Counted from the stretch's first letter, positions 23,801-34,656 are shown. The stretch: 64,000 nt of DNA from Chrysoperla carnea (GCF_905475395.1 NC_058337.1:118166368-118230367); one strand, 5' to 3'. The notes: generated by a model not told the origin, from the sequence alone. Made by a program: numbers and translations.

Positions 23801-25149
23801 GAAGATAAGTCAAAAAATAGCATCGTCCTTTTTTTATTATATTTTCATTAATTAAAGCAGATATTTCCTCAAAAGCAGTTTGATGATGCTGACGAAGATC
23901 ATGCCAATCACTTTTGGGTGTTTCTTTTTTTACTGATGTTTTATAAAAAAACTCTAATTTGCAAGGATGATGATAGTAAATTTTTGAAAGCGAATAATTT
24001 TCAAATTTATTAATGAACTCCTTATGCTTTTCATTTTCTTCATGTAGTTTAGAATCACAGATGCACTGAATCGAGTAGCACGGAATAGAGTAGCCTAGAG
24101 ACGACAATAATAAAGAAAGATATCCATAAATAGATATCTCTCTCACACTCAAGCGTACAAATAATGCCCTCGCGCTTATACACATAGCGACACTTTATGT
24201 GTGTCTGGGGGGATGTTTGACCCCTCCAATTGGTCTGGCTGCTGACCAGGGGTGTTCAAATAGTTCCCTTAGTATCATATATAAAAATCAAGAGTGAGAT
24301 CATAAGTAAGAATATGTTGTTTTTTTTTGAAGCTTTAAAGCGTCTGGTAAGGGTAAGTGCCGATGGAAAGTGTCTGGCAATAATGATTATTGATTTTTAA
24401 CAAAAATATCTAAAACATATGTAAAAATCAGCACTGAGAATTTGAGAAAAATCAGTACTGTATTTATCTACCTTTAGCACCTGGTACCTATGAATTGGCC
24501 GTCGACCCAAGGTAGCAGGTATGCACACACTCAAAGTACGTACTAACACTACTGTATCCCATTTATATTTCTTATAAGAAAATAAGTAACGTCTGGGGGC
24601 ACCGGGATCTTACTCTATAATACCGCGGAACATTTGGATATACAAGGTGTATTATAAGCGACGATGAATCTCTAGAAAATTAATTCGTCAAGTCAAAAAA
24701 TCCTTAAAAATTGTTGTTCAAAGTTCTAAAATGAAATTATTTAAAATTTTGATCAGCATTATATCTATTGTCTCTCCGGTTTGTAAATATTAAAATTAAA
24801 ATTTATTTTCTACAACTGTGCTTTTTACAAAAGCTTTCATTTTCTTTATGAAACTGTCGTTCTTGTAAATATAATTATTTTGATATTAAATTTTTTTTTA
24901 AATAGATAGACACTCTTTTTTGTTTGTTTAGGGATAATTTGGCCATCAGCAGCATTACCAAAGTGGTTACAAGTAGTTGCAGAAATTTTACCATTAACAC
25001 ATGGAATAAGATCGGGAAGAAATATTTTACAAAAAGGATTGAATATAACGCATATCAGTGTTTTTCCTGGATTTTATTTACCCTTATTATATGCTATTAT
25101 AAATACAATTATTATTTTACTTCTTATTAAATGTATACCAGAATTTTAA
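17889..25149 (+). CDS. ABC transporter, ABCH subfamily, with degenerate ATPase motifs
   Basis: A half transporter with the ATPase domain first and the membrane domain second, as in insect ABCH (and ABCG) proteins. These are thought to move lipids, for example to the cuticle surface. Exons: 17889-18148, 18836-18926, 19101-19432, 19913-20879, 21182-21341, 21860-22036, 22098-22184, 24932-25149; total 763 residues, with all phases agreeing. Walker A is GPHASGKTT (92-100), the Q-loop is Q140 in GFAPQ, and Walker B is LLILDEPT (211-218). The signature LSGGQ is replaced by LYDDN (190-194), the D-loop Asp by Asn (N222), and the switch His by Asn (N250 in VATANS). Membrane helices follow: the first near ARNLSWSVYFLLVTLSLLV, the rest in exons 5-8, which end IIILLLIKCIPEF. 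Intron 7 holds a 2.4-kb transposon. It may be an ATPase-poor paralogue that needs a partner; that is inference. Confidence 0.88.
22886..23596 (-). CDS. Transposon ORF 2 (copy 2)
   Basis: 236 residues, the same as the frame at 5811-6521, with the conserved blocks GVYNGQVKTSKHIVLGMSL and VAFDNFDRFVE and the acidic tail. Only the N-terminal and central parts of a putative transposase are represented in the element. Confidence 0.5.
   Translation of the reverse strand: MKTFYTKLLYYCENLFCKLKKKLPQLITAQNLKEGEISIPQDLLDFYYTLIAGSNRKRKNNPKCIRQVKSYCEDVVYGVYNGQVKTSKHIVLGMSLKSLTSSRKIIDVIHRYGHCISYPAVEELETEATYTSIQQSSICPEAIVKSPHLCTGVAFDNFDRFVETNSGKDTLHDTVGIIYQNIDLDNPDESQLISLPAVNNETPLNSKTRRRRTCQHWVDDDLSNLDDDDSKDHAEL
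23613..24185 (-). CDS. Transposon ORF 1 (copy 2)
   Basis: 190 residues, the same as the frame at 5222-5794. It begins at the inner edge of the inverted repeat and carries the YHHPCKLEFFYK block. Confidence 0.5.
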   Translation of the reverse strand: MCISARALFVRLSVREISIYGYLSLLLSSLGYSIPCYSIQCICDSKLHEENEKHKEFINKFENYSLSKIYYHHPCKLEFFYKTSVKKETPKSDWHDLRQHHQTAFEEISALINENIIKKGRCYFLTYLHRYYMEILNESEEGNSTKIKGSFTPHNLEIKIIKAFDKQIKFFIIQNKKLVAPKNLISIDDQ

Positions 25150-25381
25150 CCGTTAAGCTTTTATTTTAGGTAAAACTTTCGAATTTTTAAAAGTTAAATT
25201 AAGCTTTATAATAAACATGAAAATATGGTTAGTTAAATTTTTTTAATTTAGAAATTATTAGAAAGGATCTATTTTCTGAGAGAAGTAAGCACAATCAATA
25301 ACTAGATAGCAGCATCTTCGGAGAAGGGAATAAAATTAAAATCGAGTGATTACTTACTGTTTCTTGACTAAATGTTTTATT

Positions 25382-25965
25382 TTAAGCAAATGAAGTTGTA
25401 GAATTTTGGCGAGGCCAGACCCATAAAACCCACAGCTTCTCCGCCGGTATTTCTACCAGGATGGATAGATGACTGACGCCCTGCATGTTTCTGTATGTGA
25501 AAATAACACGTATGCAAGGTTTCATCGTCCTCTATATAGGCCCACCAAGTGGTATCATCATATATTCTCATGTTATAATTTAAAAAGATAGTTCAGTCGA
25601 CAGAGTCCTGCCAAGAGACTCACAACCCTTCTCGACTGTGCTCTAATGAGTTACAGGCGAGCGCAGTCGAATAGTCTAACTGTGGTTATACATAGTTTGA
25701 TCTGTCACATGACCTGCGCAAAGTCCCAGTAATCAAGATGGGCTTGTCATAGTCATTCCTTGATTCGGTAAATTACGGAGTATGTTTTGACGGGAATGGC
25801 AGGCTCGGGTAATAGGGGCGTTTTGGACGACCCCTCGTGCCAACGAATCCACTGCTTCAATCCCTTTAACAGCAGAGTGGCCCGGTGCCCAGATCCGCCT
25901 GAGTGTGTTATTCAGTGCTAGGCTATTCAGTTCCTCGAAGCATCTGATTAAAAACTTAATTATGT
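25382..25965 (-). mobile_element. 3' fragment of a non-LTR retrotransposon (LINE) with RNase H domain
   Basis: Read on the minus strand, 25960-25800 encodes the end of an RNase H domain typical of I/LOA/R1-like LINEs (WAPGHSAVKGIEAVDSLARG). Further on comes the zinc-knuckle-like C-terminal tail (EDDETLHTCYF, then GGEAVGFMGLASP). The frame is interrupted repeatedly, and the 5' part (endonuclease and reverse transcriptase) is missing, as in ordinary 5'-truncated dead LINEs. A related piece lies at 44860-45235 in the Ge-1 gene. It sits in the region between the ABCH 3' end and C2orf42. Confidence 0.75.
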
Positions 25966-26271
25966 ATAAAAAGTCAAAATAATAAAAGCATAATCAAAAT
26001 AAAACTTACTATTCCTATGATCTCTGATGGTCTGATGAACGAATATTGGTTTCAAGTATAATTTTCTTCGAAATTCATTTGCTTCAGATTTTATCTTCAC
26101 GTATCTTTGTCTCGACTAATTTTTTCTTGTATCCCAAGACAGCGTTTCTCCTAGATCCTAGGTCTACAATTTAAAATTATTATAGGTTTTCAAAACAAAA
26201 ATAATATCATAAAAAAGCCATAAAATTATACAAAAACAAAACAAAAAAACTATTTCCTTTTATTCAAAAAA

Positions 26272-29200
26272 TTAAAACAATTGTACAACAAAGTTATTTT
26301 TCTTTTTACAAACTTTATCTTGTCCAAAAGTCTTTAATTCACGGCTATGTCCAAATTCAAATTGTAATTTTAATTCACCAATTTGCATTTTTGGTATAAT
26401 ATCTGGTATCCATTCAATAATAAATGGTGTCGGTTCACTTTGATCCATTGATGTATTACCAACTTTTAAGAATGTTTTTAACTCTAATGGTTTTATTGGC
26501 ACATAACTATTATTGTAACAAAATACTTCTTCTTTGTTCATATTACATGGTGAATATGTACCATCTTTATTTTTAACAAAACTTCGTGTTATTTCAAGTG
26601 ATACCTGTTCAAAGAAATTCCGTTTTGTTAATAAAAAAAAACTTTTAACAAAAAGAAAAACCGACTTCAAAAGAAAAACTTTTCCAAAACAAATTAGCAT
26701 GCACTAAAAAGTAAAAAAATAATGATAATATAATGCATTTAAAATATTGTTATTTTTGGAGTCGGTGTCAGCCAAGAAACCAACTCTGACAGAACAGTTT
26801 TCTACATTAGCTTGGCTGACACCGACTCCAAAAACAACAATAATTTTAAATGCATTATATTATCGTTATTTTTTACTTTTTAGTGCATACTAATTTGTTT
26901 TGTAAAAGTTTTTCTTTTGAAGTCGGTTCTTCTTTTTGTTGAATTTTTTATTTATTTTATGATTTTTAGTGAATCTGAAGTACACTAACTAATTTGTCAC
27001 TAAAAAAGAATCATCGAAATCGGTTGGCGTGATTTTGAGTTATTCACCTTGTCGTGCATACTTAATGCAAATTTAAGACTTTTATTGTTTTCTCATGGAT
27101 GCCGTTATCAGAACTAGACCAAAATGAAATGAGACCCCATGGGAAGCACCAGCTTTCAAATAGATAAAGAATCATCAAAATCGGTTCACCCAGTCTAAAG
27201 TTCTGAGGCAACAAACATAAAAAATAAATACAGTCGAATTGAGAACCTCCTTTTTTTGGTTTGAAGTCGGTTAAAAATTCAAAAGACTCAAAAAGAATGT
27301 TTAGGCAGGCGTAGTATTTCCGACTGAAAATTAATGAATATTCATCAAGCCCGTATGTAGGAATCATCACAGGGTGGTGGATCTGACAAACTTTTGTTCA
27401 TCGTGTTAGGTCATAAAGTCAATAAAAATAAGAAACTCTTAGATCCAACCAAGAAAACAATGAAATTAATTACCCAACCATTTAAACCATCGAAAACTTC
27501 TACAACTTTCTCTAAAATATCCAGAACTTTTAATGAAATATCTTACCAAAGGTGTTTCAAAAATTTTTTTCAAATGAAATATATTTGTTATATGCCAAAT
27601 ATGTTTCGAATATGTTCCAAATGGTGGTTTATCCGTTCGAATTTCAGTCTTGATAAAATTTGGTAAGCGTTTTTTTGATAATCCTAATGATAATCGGTCA
27701 CGAAAACATTCAAAAAATGTCTGAAATAAAAATATACAAAAATTTCATATCAACAAAAAAATAAAGGAAATGTTTAAGACGTAACCCTGGCCTTCAGCAA
27801 TTTACTAGAATCTGCTAAAATCGTCTTTACGTATGGATATACTAAACAAATGATTAGAGCTCTTGACTTAACGAGTCTTTTTTTTTTTAAATTCAACAGC
27901 GGAGAGCAAATGTCTAGAGAATGGAGTTTAAATTATAATTGAAGAAGACAAAGAGTCGTGGGTTGGGGAAAATGTTTTGTAGACTGATTTCTATCGAACC
28001 AAAGTGGCACTGAGCAAGAGAGAGTGTAGATATGAGTGCACATACATATACAGTGTGTCTTCGGATAGAGGTAACTATACTTGTAAATTTTCTTATTTTG
28101 CATTTTAAGAAAAAAAGTCATTCTTTATAAGAAGTTTTGCTTATTATGAAAAGTATGTAGGCATATTTAAAACTTCTAAATAATGTGTAGGTAGGCAAAA
28201 ATTTGGTATCACTACTTTTTTTTGGGTAAACTACCCTTCCTTTTTCAAAGTTGACAAAATGTTACTTAAAAAAGTTACTCGAAATTAACAATTATGACTC
28301 TATACAAAATATCAAGAAGATCTGTCCAACTTTAACAATTCCATTCTAATTGAATGTTTATCCGAGAAAATAAATTTTCTTTTTCATTTTCTAAACTAGT
28401 CCACAAAAAATTACACTCTCGGATAGTACATGTTAGTTGATTAATTAATATTTTCTTTCTTACGTTTTTTTATAATTAGAGCTTTTGTTCAAATAAAAAA
28501 TTATGCTATAATTAAAGTACACGGATCTTCTTGATATTTTGTATAGAGTCATAATTTACCAAAAATAAAAATAGTGATTCAAAATTTTTGGCTACCCTGT
28601 ACATTAATTAGAAGTTTTAAATATACCTACATACTTTTCAGAATAAGCAAAACTTCTTATAAAGAATGACTTTTTTTCTTAAAATGCAGAATAAGGAAAT
28701 TTACAAGTATAGTTACCTCTATCCGGGGACACACTATATATATATCTTGCCCACTGCCACTTTGGTTTGATAGAACTCGTATATATCTTTAGCTTTTTAA
28801 AATAACTCCCTGTAGTCTCTGTTCCTCGGACCTCTCCTTTGCTAAACATGCCCTAAGATGTTAAATTTCAGGATTAAGTAACGCAAAAACAGATTTTTTT
28901 AGTCTTACCTTTGATACCATAAATTTTAATGGTTCTGGTTTACCATCAGCTTGAAAATGCATAGTTTCATTAATAGTTTCTGTAACAGATGCTAACCATT
29001 CTAAAAATGATAGTGAAACATTTTTCTCTTCTACAGAATTGATAAATGTATTCGGTTTTTTTGATTTTCGTCCAACATTTGCTTTCATATTACTATTCTC
29101 GTTGGATGTTACCAATTTTAAAATATCACAATCATCTGTTAGTGTTAACGCTGTACTATTATTTGAAGCTTGGAGTTTTGGTTTTTTCGATGAATACGAT

Positions 29201-31849
29201 TTTAATGTTTGTGGGGTTATTGCGGGCCGTTTTAGTTCAGATATTTCAATAAATTCAGAATCGATTGTACTAGAAAATACTTCGTTATAATTTTCGGTTA
29301 ATTCGGTTAAATTTAATATATCATCATCTAAATTTTCTTTTATAATTGTTATCTGAAAAATTCAATTTTTTCTATAAATAAATGATTCTAAATATTACTT
29401 CTAAGAATTGAATATTATGTCTTAAAAATTAATTCAAAAGTCCCTAATGTTCAGACAACATCTTTAAATCCCTCAAATAAAATTTCCTTCAAATATCGGC
29501 CTATAATACTAAAAAAATTTTTATACTCTCTCCTTTTTTAGACCCCTCCTCCCTAAAACGGAAATTCAAATTTTTATACGGACGTGACATCAAAGTACGG
29601 GCTTGTCAAATTTGTTGACATACTGTATGATATTAATTACTTACATTTTATATGGTATTTCATTAAATTATACTATTCTACGGCTTTTTATTAAAAAACT
29701 TAATAATAACGAGTGTAAATTCTGTGTTGTAAATTCATTTTATTAAATTGCGTACTCAGGGCGTAAAAAGTGAGGTCGAGTTCGTAAATGAGCAACATAG
29801 GTCAATCGGGTCTTGACCTATGGGTCCGTAGGACCCATCTTGTAAACCGTTAAAGATTGAACAAAAGTTTAAGTGTAAAAAATGTTCCTTATCAAAAAAT
29901 AAACAACTTTTGTTTGAAAATTTTTTTCGTAAATATCACTATTTACCCGCGAGGGTGCAAATTAGGCGTAAATTGTATAGTATGTATTTTATAAAGTTGT
30001 ATATGTATGTGCAATGTGAGAGTAATCAACACTATTTATGCATGGTATTTCAACAATTAACTCAGTCAATTGTTTGTTTTCAATTCTCTTTAGTTAAAAA
30101 AAATTTACCTCATTCGATGAATTTTCTTTAGCATCATTATTAAGCTGTTCAATATTTTGAATTGTACCCAATTCGGCAACAACTAAATCAGACACGTCCA
30201 TTAAATTCTCTTCAGTTAACACTTCAATGTTACAAACATTATTTGTCGTAATAAAATCGGTATTGAATATTGATGATATTGATACTAACGATTCATTTAC
30301 ATCTTCTGAATCTTCTGTTAAATTTTGTACATCTACTGAAAAAAAAACCGAAATTTTTGATTATATTCCCACTTGTAAAAAAAAAACAAATTTTAGGTTT
30401 CTTAATTAAGATTAAGTTTTTTAATCTTAGAGTCCCACTTCGCTGGGGCCTTCATTATAATCTCAGTGCAGATAAAATTCGGTGTATTCCTCTTTATAAT
30501 ATTAGTGCAGATAAAATTCGATGTATAGAATAATTTTGACCCAAATAATACCAAATCTTATGGAGGGTCTCCCAGAAGTAACAGGCGCCCTTGTTGAATC
30601 AGGAAGAAAATACAATTCTAAAACGCACTTAACCCGCCTCTTCCTACACATTCACACACTTGCACACGTATGCATAAGTACACACCAGCGTAACGTTGAA
30701 ACTCTCACGTCTCACTCTCGAGTGTCTTACTACCACCCCCTGTCTTGCCGCTGCAGCGCGCTTCTGTTTATCTATTTTAATTAATAGCTAATTATCCGTG
30801 CATCTGATCATAAAATGAAATAGGACTTTTTGACTTTGAGTTTTATGTTCTACCTGATACCCAAGAGGGTTCGTTCTCCTGGGAAACCCTGTACAAAGCC
30901 CTATATTTTGAAATGATTTTTTGTCTCATATGTTGAAAAGGTTGTGTTTACCTGTTGTGGTTAAATTTGTAGAAATAAACGGTTTTTCTTGGTTTACATA
31001 GTAATCAAACTCTTCTGATAAATTGGCATCGCTTGCAAATGCGCAAACACATGCATAATAATGTATACATTTTTTCGAAAAACCACCGAAATTCGTTAAA
31101 TCATCTTTCGGAAAATGACCTTTTCCAAAATCTGTACATCCACAAAAGAATTTATTTTCTAAACGTTCCTTATTTTTCGTTTGAATAAACGATAAATGCA
31201 AATAGCCTAATGGATGTTTCGGGCTAGTTTGACATTTAACAGCTAATATATTTTTTGAGACACGCTGTACTAATGGTCCAACAGTTTCAGTCGCTAATAG
31301 CCATAATTCTTGTTTAATTTCATTCGATACATTTAACGAACTTAGTATGCTATTCCGAACAATCAACGGTGTAGCTTCATTCGCACATTTTATGGCCGCT
31401 AAAACATGAGTACAGGATGATATGGACGAAGCGGAATGCTGTTCTGATTCATGACACTTTAAAATGGACGTATTAAACGAACGTTGACATGTATCCACAA
31501 AACATAGGGCCGCTGATTCGTTTATTAAATTAATCGTAGGATCTAAGTCAATACTGGTTAAATGTGTTTGAATATAAGGTAATTGAACAAATCCTCGATG
31601 ATCGGGTGCTCGATCACGGACACGAACTGAATACACTTGTGTCGTAGTACCGGTCAATAATTTCACAGCATCGGAACTTAATTTTCGTTTTAAGCCGATT
31701 TCCTTAAAAACTACATCACATTTTTTATTTTTACAACTAACACCGCGTGTACCATTGAATGTTCCACATTTTGGACATTTTCGTATTCCACGTAATGTGG
31801 CACGACCTAAATCGGCAAATACTGACTTTAATTTATCGTCATTGGACAT
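26272..31849 (-). CDS. C2orf42: C2orf42 orthologue (conserved nuclear-type protein of unknown role)
   Basis: Exons 31849-30952, 30335-30109, 29352-28909, 27720-27547 and 26604-26272 join in phase to 691 residues (human about 574). The N-terminus carries the family's zinc-ribbon-like block: [17 protein letters not shown] followed by SCKNKKC, four cysteines at about residues 25-44. Then come the conserved [38 protein letters not shown] and [14 protein letters not shown] blocks. Exon 3 encodes [20 protein letters not shown] and DGKPEPLKF; exon 4 [12 protein letters not shown] and HIWHITNIF; exon 5 [39 protein letters not shown] and EWIPDI. The middle (exon 2 and the start of exon 3) is an acidic, Ser/Thr/Asn-rich linker longer than in human. 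No biochemical function is established that I know of. Confidence 0.93.
26650..26937. repeat. Long near-palindrome inside C2orf42 intron 4
   Basis: Arms of about 125 bp (26650-26779 and 26812-26937) are inverted repeats with few mismatches. Each arm has AAAACCGACTTCAAAAGAAA at its outer edge and GTGTCAGCCAAG at its inner edge, around a 30-base centre. The outer ACCGACTTC phrase is common at the ends of short insect repeats. Confidence 0.8.
26900..27285 (+). repeat. Short interspersed element-like segment ending in AAGTCGGTT
   Basis: Bounded by two AAGTCGGTT phrases. It contains two related ATCATC(G/A)AAATCGGTT phrases and a 3' GAGAACCTCCTTTTTTTGG stretch, which I know from common insect short repeats. 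A similar pair of ACCGACTTC phrases brackets 33276-33570 in the racemase intron. Confidence 0.5.
27989..28775. mobile_element. Fold-back (long-TIR) non-autonomous element
   Basis: The outer arms match when reversed: TTCTATC(G/A)AACCAAAGTGGC at 27989 and at 28775. The match continues through AGAGGTAACTATACTTG(T)AAATTT, AAGTCATTCTTTATAAGAAG and the CATACTTTTC-type segment. An inner pair, ACTCTATACAAAATATCAAG (28290s) and its reverse (28530s), extends the fold-back. No coding capacity. It lies in C2orf42 intron 3. Confidence 0.75.
29552..29741 (-). repeat. Interspersed repeat B, copy 2
   Basis: The inverted counterpart of 13768-13934, lying in C2orf42 intron 2. It abuts, within about 10 bases, the truncated family A copy that follows. 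Confidence 0.7.
29752..30088 (-). repeat. Interspersed repeat family A, copy 4 (truncated)
   Basis: It starts inside the family at GCGTACTCAGGGCGTAAAAA and runs to the outer AATTGTTTGTTTTCA edge. The hairpin end and the GACAGAC tract are missing. The outer edge stops about 20 bases from the donor of C2orf42 exon 2 (30108). Confidence 0.75.
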
Positions 31850-32059
31850 AGTTCTACTTAATTATACAAAAATACATAACATTTATGTTATGAATTTGTT
31901 GAAATAAATTTCTAGAGCAAAGTTTAATGAATGTTTTGAACGTCAATAGAAATGTCAATTTTTTATTTCTGATAGAAATCAGCTGATTATTACCAACCTA
32001 AAGTTGAATTAATACCAACAGTTGAGGATGAATTCTTGTTGACTTCGAGTTGAGACATA

Positions 32060-32269
32060 GTTATTGAAATAAATACCACGATAATCGAAATAAAATTGTA
32101 TATTAAGAAATTCTATTTAAAAAATACAATTAAAAAACATACAACGGACTTACATGTCACTAAATATCGATATTTCGATTGCAACGCAATCATCGTCATT
32201 AGCAAAATTTTGATACTAGAATTTCTTAATTTTTTTTATTTCGAGTATCGTGGTATTTATTTCAATAAC
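32060..32269. mobile_element. Small MITE
   Basis: 210 bp with about 50-bp inverted ends (GTTATTGAAATAAATACCAC at both ends, continuing into TCGAAATAAAA and TTAAGAAATTCT). It sits about 210 bases upstream of the C2orf42 start codon, close enough to lie in its promoter. Confidence 0.7.
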
Positions 32270-32425
32270 CAACATTTGCTTTATTTGGCAATGCCAAAAT
32301 TATGAAGCCAATGAGTACAGAAAGTATAAAGTTTCCTTTTTCGCTTTTTATTTTGAGCAGAATGTCTATCGCGGTAATTTACACGTTAACTCGTAGCAAT
32401 TCATTATTCAAGCCATGCTGGTGAT

Positions 32426-32482
32426 GTGACAAATCCACGCGTTATATCATTTATGATGTGATATAACGCGTGGGTTTGTCAC
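32426..32482. repeat. 24-bp-arm hairpin
   Basis: GTGACAAATCCACGCGTTAT at 32426 and its reverse ending at 32482 form 24-bp arms with one mismatch (a G-U pair in RNA) around a 9-base loop. It lies between two promoters; origin unknown. Confidence 0.7.
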
Positions 32483-33107
32483 GTCAATCTTAATTAGGGC
32501 TCATAAAGATGTAATAAGAAGTTAGTTGCGTATGTAAAAATAGGCTAGGGGCTCAGCAATATTTCGACTTAACACGGCCTAAAATTTTCCTTGTTTTTCA
32601 TCTTCCATTTTTCGGCGCATTATGGTATTACATCTTCCGAATTTTCTGAGCCGAGATATTCCATTTGTTTATTAGCCCCTGTGGTTCCTATCGATAGGAG
32701 GAGGAAATTTTTATATGTGAAAAATCAAGCAAAATTCAGTTTAAGGGTTATATATTCTATAGTTTAAGGTTTTAGTGATATGGAGAGCCGTCGCGTCAAT
32801 GATTAAGATTGCGGATACTAAGACGTATATGATCAAGCCTTTAACATAATTATTAAAGCGCCCGAAACGATTGTTAATTAATTGAAGCTAAATACGATAA
32901 ATATGTAAATAAATCAAAATTAACAAGTTTTTTTGTAAATTAATGCCATAGAATAATATAACCTAGCGGAATTAATGCTAAATGAGGTCACAAAAGTCTT
33001 ACAATAAAATGAATATACTTAAGTACAATTCCTTTAGTATCGAACTTTGTACGCAATTTTAATCTTATTATCATTACCAATTTGGAAAAGTTTTAATTTG
33101 GAAAAAA

Positions 33108-34656
33108 ATGCCGTTAAAGGGGATTAAAGTTATCGAATTAGCTGGTTTAGCTCCAGTTCCATTTTGTGGTATGATTTTAGCTGATTTTGGAGCTACAGTT
33201 ATTCGAGTTGGGCGTGTAAGATAATAAAAATTATTTAATTTGTTTTATTTACAAATCCATAACTCAAAATATTTAACCGACTTCAAAAAACAAAAAAAAA
33301 CAGCTTGAATGTGCCTCAAGCTTTTTATTCATAATGCTATCATCTCGCTTATTATTAAATTATCTGTGGACGTAATTTATCTAATACGTCCAATACAGGA
33401 TATTTAAACAAGTTACTTTGTTGGCTGTTATGGGTATCTTAATTTGTTTTTACCCATAGACAAAAATCTCATTACTTAAGTGTTTGTTTATACTTAATAA
33501 CGGTAAAAGGAAGCATTTTGATTATCCTCTATCAGTTTAATATAAAATGATTTAAAACATTTAAAGTCGGTTGTATTTTTATGAAAAGATCCTTTTTTTA
33601 AAATGATATTAATAAATATAGGTAGGATCTGGAACCGATTTGGATGTTTTAACCAATGGAAAAAAATCCATATCTTTAAATTTAAAAAAACCGAAAGGTG
33701 TACAAATTTTAAAACAATTATGTAAAACAAGCGATGTTCTAATCGAACCATATCGACCTGGAATCATGGAAAAATTATCCCTAGGTCCTGACATACTATT
33801 AAAAGAAAATCCAAGATTAATCTACGCACGGTTAACAGGATATGGACAACATGGTTACTATGCTGATCGTGCAGGTCACGATATAAATTACGTTTCAGTA
33901 ACAGGTCTACTATCATTATTCGGTCGAAAAAATAGTAAACCAACACCACCTGTAAACTTAGCTGCAGATTTTGGCGGCGGCGGTTTAATGTGTGCATTTG
34001 GTGTTATGACCGCTTTATTTGAGCGTTCCAAATCTGGATTAGGACAAGTTATTGATGCCAATATGGTAAATGGGACAGCATATTTAGGTAGTTGGATTTA
34101 TAGATCTCAAGATCTACCAATATGGGGTAAACCGACCGGTGAAAATATTTTAGATTCAGGAGCACATTTTTATGACACGTATAAGACCAAAGATGGTAAA
34201 TATATGGCGATCGGTTCTATTGAATCACAGTTTTATGCTGAATTATTAGAAAAATTAAATTTAGATGCCGAATTTGATCAATATACAGATTTTGAAGAGA
34301 AAAAATCTAAATTAAGTGAAATATTTTCAACAAAAACACAAGCAGAATGGATGAAAATTTTTGATTCAAGTGACGCATGTGTAACTCCGGTCCTAAGTTT
34401 AGACGATGTAAAAACTCATCCTCATCATATACAAAATGAAACTTTTCAAATTAATCCAAATGGTTCCTTATGTCCAACACCTGCTCCAAAATTAAGTAAA
34501 ACACCTGGTATTAGCAAAGCTTTATTGCCACCACCTAAATCTGGGGAACATACTTTTGAAATTTTAAAAAATTTACATTATTCAAATGACGAAATTTCAA
34601 ATTTAGAAAAAGATGGAATCATAGAAATAACATCAAATTCCAAGTCAAAATTATAA
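33108..34656 (+). CDS. Amacr: Alpha-methylacyl-CoA racemase
   Basis: A CaiB/BaiF (family III) CoA enzyme that inverts the C2 configuration of 2-methylacyl-CoA esters, so that branched-chain fatty acids and sterol side chains can enter beta-oxidation in peroxisomes and mitochondria. Exon 1 (33108-33215) encodes [20 protein letters not shown]; exon 2 (33622-34656) the remainder; total 380 residues (human 382). The catalytic residues align with the human numbering: H122 in AGHDINY, D152 in AADFGGGG, E237 in GSIESQFY. Also present are [36 protein letters not shown] and DACVTPVL. The C-terminus is NSKSKL; a -SKL-like tail (here K-S-K-L) is consistent with a peroxisomal PTS1 signal. The neighbouring JMJD4 gene is convergent, 480 bases away. 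Confidence 0.95.

Larger units (their letters stand above)
22214..24615 (-). mobile_element. 2.4-kb TIR DNA transposon, copy 2
   Basis: An inverted, almost identical copy of the element at 4792-7194, 2402 bp. It lies between two perfect 7-bp duplications of its target, TATAATA (22207-22213 and 24616-24622). Both internal frames are intact and encode the same proteins as copy 1 (22886-23596 and 23613-24185, minus strand). The inserted host DNA is intron 7 of the ABCH gene, 22 bases after the donor site at 22185, with the remaining intron continuing to the acceptor at 24931. The clean duplication and lack of divergence indicate a recent insertion. Confidence 0.93.
31850..33107. other. Intergenic region between divergent C2orf42 and racemase genes
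   Basis: 1.26 kb separate the two start codons, so the region must contain both promoters. It holds a small inverted-repeat element (32060-32269) and a strong hairpin (32426-32482), listed separately. The rest is AT-rich with no recognised signal. Confidence 0.4.
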
